The notes under the pieces were generated by a model. It did not search any database. It saw only the letters and a program-made list of their open reading frames with translations, and was not told where the DNA came from. Shown here piece by piece: positions 11,186-17,961 of a DNA stretch of 24,349 bases. Numbering within the stretch: position 1 is the first letter of the stretch; each line of letters opens with the position of its first letter. The stretch covers positions 1 to 24,349 of IMG/VR virus record IMGVR_UViG_3300009164_002862. One strand, written 5' to 3'. Position numbers and translations under genes: made by a program. This DNA is from a virus.

Positions 11186-12354
11186 TGTTATCATTTAGCA
11201 CATATCTAGTTGAATCTGCGAACGAGGAAAAGTTAACACACCTTGAACACGCAGAAGATCATCCTATTAATGCTGGCGAAGAAGGCTTCAAACACGCATT
11301 TAATACTTTAAACGATACACATAACGCTTTGTTAGGTAAAAGATCAAAGGTATCCTTATCTACAAAGTATGATGGTTCGCCTAGTATTGTGTTTGGTCAT
11401 CATCCAGAGTTTCCTAGATTCTTTGTTGCATCTAAATCTGCATTCAATAAGAATCCTAAATTAAATTTTACGGAATCTGATATTGAAAAGAATCACGGTC
11501 ACGCACCTGGACTTGTTGCTAAATTAAAGGCAGCTCTACATCACTTACCTAAAGTAACTCCCAACGAGGGCGTGTACCAAGGTGATGTAATGTATAATAA
11601 GACAGATAAAGATGTATCTGATTCTGGTGGGTCATATCATTTTAAGCCAAACACAATTACATACTCGGCTAAAAAGGGCAGTGAAGAAGGTCAAAAAATT
11701 AAAGATGCAAAATTTGGTGTAGCAGTTCACACTGCATATCACGGCGATACACTTGAGAATATGAAGGCCGAGTATAATACAGACACTTCAAAGTTTAATT
11801 CTCATCCAGACGTCCATGTAATTGATACTAAGTTTGATCCAAAGACTGCACATTATACGCCAGATGCTCAACAAGAATATCATTCTCATATGTCTAAAGC
11901 AGTTGAGGCGCATAACGCTTTACCAAATTACGATCACCTCGAAGGGCATGATACATCTTTAAAGACATATATCAATTCAACTGTTAGAGAAGCCACAAAG
12001 CCATCTGTAGAAGGTTATAAGAAACATCTACAAGGTTCTCTGCAAAAAGATATTGATAAAGTTAAAACGGATAAGGCCAAACAAAATAAAGCTGCCGATA
12101 TGAATGAGAAGTTAGATCATATCGAAACTAATAAAGATGCATTTAAAACAACATTAGATATCCACAAACATCTGCAGAATGCTAAGAATGTATTAGTGCA
12201 GACTATGTCAAATGCAGATTATAAATTCCATCATAGCATTGATGGTAAAAAAGTTAAACCCGAAGGCCATGTTGCAGTATTAAACAACAGACCAACAAAG
12301 CTAGTAGATAGAGAAGAATTTAGTGCAGCTAACTTTGCAGCGAGACCAAGATGA
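11185..12354 (+). CDS. RNA/DNA-ligase-like covalent nucleotidyltransferase
   Basis: A 389-residue protein showing the motifs of the ligase/capping-enzyme nucleotidyltransferase fold in order: K61-Y-D-G in STKYDGSPSIVFG (motif I, with the lysine that would carry AMP), GVYQGDVMY (129-137, motif III-like), KFGVAVHTAY (176-185, motif IIIa-like), PEGHVAV (359-365, motif IV EG) and K372-LVDREEF (motif V). I recall a family of uncharacterised T4-like phage proteins with the same layout (probably DUF6267); activity has not, to my knowledge, been shown. Residues 225-340 form a long helical insert between motifs IIIa and IV, far longer than in small RNA ligases. The N-terminus MLSFSTYLVE closely matches a capsid-targeting sequence with a cleavable LVE. 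Overlaps both neighbours. Confidence 0.8.
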   Translation: MLSFSTYLVESANEEKLTHLEHAEDHPINAGEEGFKHAFNTLNDTHNALLGKRSKVSLSTKYDGSPSIVFGHHPEFPRFFVASKSAFNKNPKLNFTESDIEKNHGHAPGLVAKLKAALHHLPKVTPNEGVYQGDVMYNKTDKDVSDSGGSYHFKPNTITYSAKKGSEEGQKIKDAKFGVAVHTAYHGDTLENMKAEYNTDTSKFNSHPDVHVIDTKFDPKTAHYTPDAQQEYHSHMSKAVEAHNALPNYDHLEGHDTSLKTYINSTVREATKPSVEGYKKHLQGSLQKDIDKVKTDKAKQNKAADMNEKLDHIETNKDAFKTTLDIHKHLQNAKNVLVQTMSNADYKFHHSIDGKKVKPEGHVAVLNNRPTKLVDREEFSAANFAARPR

Positions 12355-12926
12355 AAAATTTTAAACAAGTAAGAGAAGAAACACAATCCGTAACAGAGGG
12401 CGACCGCCCTGGATTATGGGACAACATCCATGCAAAGCGTGAAAGAATCAAAAATGGTTCAGGCGAACGTATGCGTAAACCTGGAAGTAAAGGTGCTCCA
12501 ACAGCACAAGCATTTAAACAATCTGCTGAATCAGTAGAAGATCTATTTGACCTTATCGAAGATGTAATTGAAGATATTGCAAAAGAAAACAATGTTGATT
12601 CAGATGTGATTTGGGAAGACCTTAAAGACATTACGGATGAAGAGTTATTAGAAGTTGCAGCTTGGCAACGCAAAGAGGGAAAGAATCCTGAAGGCGGATT
12701 AAACAAAGCCGGCATTGCTTCATATCGTAGAGAAAATCCTGGTTCAAAGTTACAAATGGCTGTAACAACTAAACCATCTAAATTAAAACCCGGAAGTAAA
12801 GCAGCAAATAGAAGAAAGTCTTTTTGTGCTCGTATGGGTGGAATGAAGAAGCGATTAACATCCGCTAAGACTGCTAGAGACCCTGATTCAAGAATTAACA
12901 AAGCACTTAGAAAGTGGAACTGTTAA
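12351..12926 (+). CDS. DUF6321-like late protein, 191 aa
   Basis: Two recognisable phage modules. Residues 20-56 (PGLWDNIHAKRERI, then GERMRKPGSKGAPTAQAF) form a basic motif shared by many phage proteins. Residues 104-191 (AWQRKEGKNPEGGLNKAGIA, KPGSKAANRRKSFCARMGGM, ending ALRKWNC) match what I recall as DUF6321, including the invariant-looking SFCARMxGM and terminal RKWNC. Between them lies an acidic helix (VEDLFDLIEDVIEDIAKENN, 62-81). Its function is unknown; I know the domain from late regions of T4-like phages. The start overlaps the ligase-like gene by 4 nt (ATGA). N-terminal MKNFKQVREE is a looser form of the F-x-x-hydrophobic-x-E tag. Confidence 0.78.
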   Translation: MKNFKQVREETQSVTEGDRPGLWDNIHAKRERIKNGSGERMRKPGSKGAPTAQAFKQSAESVEDLFDLIEDVIEDIAKENNVDSDVIWEDLKDITDEELLEVAAWQRKEGKNPEGGLNKAGIASYRRENPGSKLQMAVTTKPSKLKPGSKAANRRKSFCARMGGMKKRLTSAKTARDPDSRINKALRKWNC

Positions 12927-13018
12927 TGCTTTTATCACTGAGCCTCATAGCATATAATAACATCATGTCAATAGAATGTCTATAACTTTTGGTTAACTTT
13001 GGATAAAACGGAGGTAAG

Positions 13019-13117
13019 ATGAGTTGGTTCAAACACAAACCTAAAAAAAATCCCCCTAAACCAAAACATCCTTACCCGGTACCTCCTGTAAACCAAACAT
13101 CCTTATTTTATAAATAA
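13019..13117 (+). CDS. Small Pro/Lys-rich protein, 32 aa
   Basis: ATG preceded by GGAGG (13010-13014), the best ribosome site in the late module. The 32 residues start MSWFKHKPKKNPPKPKHPYP and end NQTSLFYK. I recall short proteins with an M-x-WFKKKPPKK start in many T4-like phages, without known function. Its composition suggests an extended, nucleic-acid- or membrane-surface-binding peptide. The stop codon lies inside the late promoter of the next gene. Confidence 0.65.
   Translation: MSWFKHKPKKNPPKPKHPYPVPPVNQTSLFYK
13109..13116 (+). promoter_or_regulatory. Late promoter TATAAATA
   Basis: Exact late octamer 31 nt from the ATG at 13148. It overlaps the last codons of the 32-residue ORF, so promoter and coding sequence share bases. 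Confidence 0.7.
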
Positions 13118-13147
13118 TAAGTATCAACTATATTCTAATGGAAAACA

Positions 13148-15085
13148 ATGGACTTTAAACAATTCATCACAGAAGCGCCTGAAAAATCAGCCGCTTTTGC
13201 CTTTGGGCGATTCAATCCGCCTACCGTTGGACACGAAAAACTCATTAAAAAAGTCAAATCTGTTGCTGACGAGCACAATGCTGACGCACATATTGTAGCG
13301 TCCCATTCTGAAGGTACATCAAAAGATCCTGTCCCTGCTAAGGCTAAGGTAGGATATCTAAAACACGTAGCACCAGAAGGCACTAAAGTATCCGGTGCTT
13401 CTAAAGAATCTCCTACTTTCCTTCACGCAGCATCTAAATTGCATAGCCAAGGTTATAAACATTTGGTTATGGTTGCTGGGTCTGATCGCGTGGATGAGTA
13501 CCATAAGACATTAAACAAGTATAATAATGTTGCCGGTAAACACGGTCACTATAATTTTAAATCAATTAAAGTAGTTTCAGCAGGACAAAGAGATCCTGAT
13601 GCAGAAGGCGTAGAGGGAATGTCTGGAACTAAGATGCGTGCTCATGCCAGAGCAGGCGAAATGAAACAATTTAAATCTGGTCTACCTAAAGCATTACATC
13701 CTCATGCAGAGGAAATTGCCAACCACATTAAAGCGGTTAAAGAAGATTACGAAAATCCAAATAGATTTGATTGGGGTACACCTGCAGGCACAGACCATGC
13801 TATAGGTATGACTCCTGAAATGAAGATTGTGTGTCCAGTTGGTGAAGTATTCAGCAAGGATAAAGGAATGTGCGTGCCAGTAAGAGAATCTTACATAGCA
13901 GGCGAGATTTTTAAATTAAACGATTTAGTTGAATCAACTAACGGGACACGGGGCAAGATCGTATACAGAGGCTCATCATACGTTACTATACAACAAGAAA
14001 GCGGCGATACATCTAAACATTGGCTAAAAGACATACAAGAAATATTTGGCGAAAAAGAAGGTACAGGACTACACGTTGATCTACGCCCCAAATTATCTAA
14101 GACTTCGAAGTTACAAAACTTCAAGAAATTTTCTGATGGTCCGCAGGAAAAAGAAAAAATTAAATACAAAGGCGCATATAAGCCAACATATGTTGAGGGA
14201 AAACAAATCCCTGCATTGTTTTTATCTAAAGAGCAATTGGCTGAGATGAGCAACAGTAGAATGGAAGTTACATTCGATGGTTATACCACATCGTTTCTTC
14301 ATACGTGCCCAGGTGCATCTGCTCAATTAAAAGAATTAATTACAAGAGTTGAATTTCCAAAGAAATATGTTCTGCAAGCAATTATGGCAACAGATCAATA
14401 TCTTGAGATTGAAAAAGAAGCAAAGGCAAAAGGTTTTGCAGATCAAGATTTAATTCATGATTTTAATATGAAGTTTGCTATTGCTCATGACACAATGAAT
14501 GTACTTGGCGTTGAAGATAAGGATTTAATGTATATGCAAAAGCATTTGAAGGCAATGTCTGATCTTAATATGCACCGAGATGGTACTTATGCCAATGAAC
14601 CAGGTTCAACCGTTACAGTTGTTGGCGCAGGTGGCGTAGAAGAAGATGTTGCGTCTGCAGATTTTGAATATATTCCAAGCAAAGATCCAATGACAGGTAA
14701 AATAAAATACGTCAAGCATCGTGCTAGAATGATAGATACTTCTACCAAAGAACAACCAAAGACTTTATCTTCAATTAGACAAAGTCAAAAAGATAAAGAT
14801 GAGGAAAACAAAATGAAACTCAAAGAAGCAAGTGAGAGAGACGTCAACTTTACAGACAGTAAAGATGTGTTCCATGGCATAGATAAGCCTATTGCCGGTC
14901 AAGGACATCCCGACAAACCAGTAGGCATGGTATCATTTAAATCTTTTATGCAAGATCCTGCAAATCAAGCATTTAAAAAATATCATGAGAATGATAGACA
15001 AGAAGTTCATGCAGCACAAGTAGAAATTGCAGGTCAAAAGACAGCTGCATATAAAATGATGAAGAAAGCTAAACAGGTAGAATAA
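13148..15085 (+). CDS. Late protein with N-terminal nucleotidylyltransferase domain, 645 aa
   Basis: Residues about 15-185 form an NMN-adenylyltransferase/cytidylyltransferase-type domain: FAFGRFNPPTVGHEKLI (17-33) contains the nucleotide-binding T-x-G-H motif, VMVAGSDRVDEY (107-118) is the central strand-loop, and GMSGTKMRAHARAGE (157-171) is the family's GISSTxIR motif. Such enzymes make NAD or CDP-type products. The remaining ~450 residues have no domain I recognise; segments include a GKIVYRGSSYVTIQQESGD beta hairpin and the helical DQDLIHDFNMKFAIAHDTMN. This is a large fusion for the family (usually 170-350 aa). N-terminus MDFKQFITE is the best match in the window to the T4 head-targeting signal, with I-T-E cleavage site at residue 9, so the enzyme may be a packaged cargo. 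Confidence 0.82.
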   Translation: MDFKQFITEAPEKSAAFAFGRFNPPTVGHEKLIKKVKSVADEHNADAHIVASHSEGTSKDPVPAKAKVGYLKHVAPEGTKVSGASKESPTFLHAASKLHSQGYKHLVMVAGSDRVDEYHKTLNKYNNVAGKHGHYNFKSIKVVSAGQRDPDAEGVEGMSGTKMRAHARAGEMKQFKSGLPKALHPHAEEIANHIKAVKEDYENPNRFDWGTPAGTDHAIGMTPEMKIVCPVGEVFSKDKGMCVPVRESYIAGEIFKLNDLVESTNGTRGKIVYRGSSYVTIQQESGDTSKHWLKDIQEIFGEKEGTGLHVDLRPKLSKTSKLQNFKKFSDGPQEKEKIKYKGAYKPTYVEGKQIPALFLSKEQLAEMSNSRMEVTFDGYTTSFLHTCPGASAQLKELITRVEFPKKYVLQAIMATDQYLEIEKEAKAKGFADQDLIHDFNMKFAIAHDTMNVLGVEDKDLMYMQKHLKAMSDLNMHRDGTYANEPGSTVTVVGAGGVEEDVASADFEYIPSKDPMTGKIKYVKHRARMIDTSTKEQPKTLSSIRQSQKDKDEENKMKLKEASERDVNFTDSKDVFHGIDKPIAGQGHPDKPVGMVSFKSFMQDPANQAFKKYHENDRQEVHAAQVEIAGQKTAAYKMMKKAKQVE

Positions 15086-15520
15086 ATGGAAGCATTACAA
15101 TTATCATTGCAAAAGACTTTAGCTGACGCATTCACGCTATATTTTAAGGCACACACATTTCATTGGAATGTTGAAGGTCCTGATTTTAAACAGTATCATG
15201 ATTTGTTTGGCGGAATTTACGAAGAAGTTTTTGGTTCTGTAGATGATATTGCAGAACATATTCGTCAAATAGATGGATACACTCCAACATCTTTAAAACA
15301 ACTTTCTGGACTTACTATTATTTCTGAAGAAGATACCGTAATGCCAGCATTGCAAATGGTTAAAAATTTATTAGATGCAAATAATTTAATGCTTGTTTCT
15401 TTAATGAGATCATATAGAGAAGCAGATGCAGCATCGGAATTAGGTTTAGCAAACTTCTTACAAGATAGAATTGCTGCACATCAGAAACATGGTTGGATGC
15501 TAAAAGCAACACTAAAATGA
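15086..15520 (+). CDS. dps-like: Dps-family ferritin-like protein
   Basis: A 144-residue Dps-type protein. The ferroxidase residues typical of Dps are in place: H26 and W27 in AHTFHWNVEG (22-31), H38 in QYHDLF, and D53/D54/E57 in SVDDIAEHIRQID. Dps dodecamers oxidise and store iron and can bind DNA; they protect DNA from hydroxyl radicals. It lacks the Lys-rich N-terminal tail used by E. coli Dps to bind DNA. It lies one base after the nucleotidylyltransferase gene and shares ATGA with the next, inside a structural operon, rather than near the rubrerythrin pair at 3459-4074. Late expression suggests protection of progeny DNA or iron capture for the virion, which is inference. Confidence 0.9.
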   Translation: MEALQLSLQKTLADAFTLYFKAHTFHWNVEGPDFKQYHDLFGGIYEEVFGSVDDIAEHIRQIDGYTPTSLKQLSGLTIISEEDTVMPALQMVKNLLDANNLMLVSLMRSYREADAASELGLANFLQDRIAAHQKHGWMLKATLK

Positions 15521-15969
15521 TTACATTTCAAGAATTTTTAAGTACCGATATAACTGAAGAAGAGCTTGATGCTATTGTAGAAGAACTACAATGGGATGAT
15601 ATTGCTGATCTTTGGGAAGATTCAGAGTTTATCGATGACCTTGAAGAAGGCTTATCAGCAACTGCAAGAATGAAAAAATCTCAAAAGTTTAAATCCAGAA
15701 AGACTGCGGTAGGCCAAGCACGCAGATTAAAATTAAGACGTGCCGCATCAACAGATGTTATTAACAGTAGATCAAAAACTGCAGCAAGACGCTCAATTAT
15801 TAAAAAATTATTAAAAGGTAGAGATAAAAAACAATTATCTGCTGCTGAAAAAGACAGGATTGAAAAACAAGCATCTAATATTCTATCAGGACAAAAAGGA
15901 CTTGTTGTAAGAATGATTCCGAAGGTTAGAAGTTTAGAAAGATCAAGATTAGCTGGCAAAAAGAAATGA
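15517..15969 (+). CDS. Acidic-basic late protein, head/core-like, 150 aa
   Basis: The ATG at 15517 shares ATGA with the Dps stop, preferred over the out-of-place upstream in-frame ATG at 15493. The 150-residue product begins MITFQEFLSTDITEEELD (the F-x-x-F-L tag), continues with a strongly acidic helix (to about residue 45), then switches to a very basic helical region with repeated K/R (FKSRKTAVGQARRLKLRRAA, LLKGRDKKQLSAAEKDRIEK) and ends MIPKVRSLERSRLAGKKK. The latter half resembles conserved phage virion-module proteins of unknown function. The acidic-then-basic layout fits an internal head or scaffold-like component. Confidence 0.72.
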   Translation: MITFQEFLSTDITEEELDAIVEELQWDDIADLWEDSEFIDDLEEGLSATARMKKSQKFKSRKTAVGQARRLKLRRAASTDVINSRSKTAARRSIIKKLLKGRDKKQLSAAEKDRIEKQASNILSGQKGLVVRMIPKVRSLERSRLAGKKK

Positions 15970-15980
15970 TTTCGGTTAGC

Positions 15981-15988
15981 CATAAATA
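15981..15988 (+). promoter_or_regulatory. Late promoter CATAAATA
   Basis: One-base variant of the late octamer, 29 nt from the ATG at 16018; a second, overlapping AATAAATA follows at 15988-15995. Confidence 0.6.
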
Positions 15989-16017
15989 ATAAATAGAATT
16001 CATTAAAGGACCTAAAA

Positions 16018-17325
16018 ATGACAAGAATTACAAATGAATTGTTTGAATCAATCAGACAAATTACACACCCAACTCCAGTTCAAGAAGCAAAATTGGATCC
16101 AGTTGGAAAAGAAGACGCAGATATTAATAATGATAAAAAAGTGGATCAAAGCGATACCTATTTAAAGAATCGTAGAGATAAAATTGCTGCAACTGTTAAA
16201 GAAGGCAGAGTAGATGCTGCTCATTTCTGTGCCACACACGTTGAACACGATCTATATGGCGAAGGCGAGTGCATTTCAGAAGCACATGCTGATCCAGATG
16301 AAAATGGCAACATTGCTTGGTACACAGTACAATTTGCTGACGGTGTTCGCAAAGTACAAACAGAAGCAGTTAAAGTTAAAAAAGGCAAAATGCATGAACA
16401 TGCCGAAGCAGATGCAGAGTCAATTGAAGAAAAGAAACTACATCCTAATCAACAAGTGTTAGATGTGCATGAGCCAGAGAAAGACAAATTAACTGCTAAA
16501 GATTTTGAAATGCTTCGTGCAGGCAAAAAAACAAAAACAGTTAAAGAAGCAACAATGGGCCATGCTGGTTCTGTAACAATGAAACAAGTTAACAAAAGCA
16601 GCGCATCTCCTACAGTTAAAGCTGCAATTAAAAAAGTTGCACCTGATATTAAATCTTATGGCGATAGAGCAGCTGCTCTAACAGCTGCAGGTATTAAGAG
16701 AGAATCTGTTGAACAAGTTACAGAATTATCAATTGGTACATTGAACAAAGTAAAACATGCTGCAGTGCGTGATGCTAATGATGCTATTCGCGATGGGGAT
16801 GACGCAAAAGCAGATAAGCGATATAACCTTGCTGGCAAAGCAAGCAATAAAGCTGAAATGAAATATAGAGCAGCTGGATTAAAACCATCTGGTCAGCATA
16901 CAATGGAAGAAGTTGAATTGGATGAAGGCATTGCAGAAACTATTGTTAAGCATAATGACTTTACAATTGAAATTACTGATAATCCCACATATGGCGACTT
17001 CTTAAGAGCAGTGCAATCTATTGTTAGAACAGATGAAGAATCAATGCAACAAGAAATTGTAGCTATTGCAGAAGAAGCATATGCAGAAAATTATGAAGAT
17101 GTGATTATCGAATCATTCACTAGAATGGAAATTGACGATAAAATGGCTGCTCACCGTAAGGCGGGCAACACAGTATCAAACGATAAGTTTAGTACTAAAA
17201 ACGGACAACCTTATGCTGAGTATGTTGTGACTGATAAGGAAGGTGGACGTAAGAAATATATTCACCATGGAACGGTTCGTCGCATGGAATCAATGCCAAG
17301 CGCAACCAAAAGAGATAAAGAGTAA
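16018..17325 (+). CDS. Late virion/core-like protein with EF-hand-like motif, 435 aa
   Basis: A 435-residue hydrophilic, low-aromatic protein. Residues 35-46 (DINNDKKVDQSD) form an EF-hand/dockerin-type calcium loop (acidic or Asn at 1, 3, 5, 9 and 12), followed by TYLKNRRDK; such segments recur in phage structural proteins. A beta-rich region (IAWYTVQFADGVRKVQTEAV, about 99-118) and repeated short E/K-rich helices follow. N-terminus MTRITNELFE has a LxE-type site at 8-10, and further LxE/IxE triplets occur, e.g. in EQVTELS. It may be a prohead core or internal head protein matured by a protease, or a baseplate/neck component. Late promoter and AAAGGA ribosome site. Confidence 0.7.
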   Translation: MTRITNELFESIRQITHPTPVQEAKLDPVGKEDADINNDKKVDQSDTYLKNRRDKIAATVKEGRVDAAHFCATHVEHDLYGEGECISEAHADPDENGNIAWYTVQFADGVRKVQTEAVKVKKGKMHEHAEADAESIEEKKLHPNQQVLDVHEPEKDKLTAKDFEMLRAGKKTKTVKEATMGHAGSVTMKQVNKSSASPTVKAAIKKVAPDIKSYGDRAAALTAAGIKRESVEQVTELSIGTLNKVKHAAVRDANDAIRDGDDAKADKRYNLAGKASNKAEMKYRAAGLKPSGQHTMEEVELDEGIAETIVKHNDFTIEITDNPTYGDFLRAVQSIVRTDEESMQQEIVAIAEEAYAENYEDVIIESFTRMEIDDKMAAHRKAGNTVSNDKFSTKNGQPYAEYVVTDKEGGRKKYIHHGTVRRMESMPSATKRDKE

Positions 17326-17344
17326 TACGCACCCAAAGTGCTAT

Positions 17345-17352
17345 TATAAATA
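17345..17352 (+). promoter_or_regulatory. Late promoter TATAAATA
   Basis: Exact late octamer 20 nt from the ATG at 17373; followed by the ribosome site AGGAG. Confidence 0.75.
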
Positions 17353-17372
17353 ATTAAAATAGGAGACACAAA

Positions 17373-17921
17373 ATGTCAGCATGGGGAAAAAGAGATAGAG
17401 TAGACGTAAGCGCTACTGCAACTGCTAACAATGGTAGCAGTACGGTTGTTACTAGCGCACAGGTAGTAACTGCTGCAAATGGATTCCAAGTAGGATATTC
17501 ATTGGTAATTGCAAACGTAGATTATAGAATTAATACACTTAGCACAGCTAATACAATTGTTCTTGATACTACATACAAAGGCGCCAATGTCGCAGCCGCG
17601 AATATTGCAATTCAAGAAGATCCAAAATGGATTCACACAAATGGTTGGGGCTCAAATGTAAGCGTTGGCCGTGGTGCTAATACAGTTAACAAAGCAACTG
17701 TATATGGTATTGATCGTGTAGAAGCTAACATTGCTGGCAACAAAGCAAATGGTTTAATTGGCCCAGGTTGGTTGTCATATAAGACATATACAACTACACA
17801 AGGTCAAACACGTCGTAAGGCTGAGTTGTTGGTGGCGATGTCTAAAAACTTCAATGCTAATGCTACAGGTACTTTATTTGGTGATGCTAACGATGATTCT
17901 ATAATGCGCGAAACTCCATAA
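17373..17921 (+). CDS. Putative virion protein, 182 aa
   Basis: A 182-residue beta-rich protein. MSAWGKRDRV at the start and the run of Thr/Ser/Ala/Val-rich strands, then WGSNVSVGRGANTVNKATVY and GPGWLSYKTYTTTQGQTRRK, match a class of T4-like phage structural proteins in my memory, but I cannot give a specific role. The pattern WGKxD...VxxxG...GWxxYxxYTxxxGxxR occurs in small fibre- or neck-associated proteins. The end (GDANDDSIMRETP) is acidic. It lies directly upstream of the fibre gene, with 40 nt between, and is probably co-transcribed with it. Confidence 0.72.
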   Translation: MSAWGKRDRVDVSATATANNGSSTVVTSAQVVTAANGFQVGYSLVIANVDYRINTLSTANTIVLDTTYKGANVAAANIAIQEDPKWIHTNGWGSNVSVGRGANTVNKATVYGIDRVEANIAGNKANGLIGPGWLSYKTYTTTQGQTRRKAELLVAMSKNFNANATGTLFGDANDDSIMRETP

Positions 17922-17961
17922 TAGTATAAAGAGTTAATTTTAAACCTAACCAGGTAGAGTA

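Noticed and set aside
12329-12901. Minus-strand ORF of 190 codons opposite the DUF6321-like gene
   Set aside because: It lies wholly antisense to a gene with recognisable modules, an ATGA start and good context; the antisense product is Ser/Leu/Phe-rich, as expected from the reverse complement of Lys/Glu-rich coding sequence.
13891-14253. Minus-strand ORF of 120 codons inside the nucleotidylyltransferase gene
   Set aside because: Antisense shadow with no ribosome site and no coherent domain.
17922-17961. Late promoter directly before the giant fibre gene
   Set aside because: The best candidate, TATAAAGA near 17925, departs from the octamer seen elsewhere and gives poor support; read-through from 17345 is more likely.
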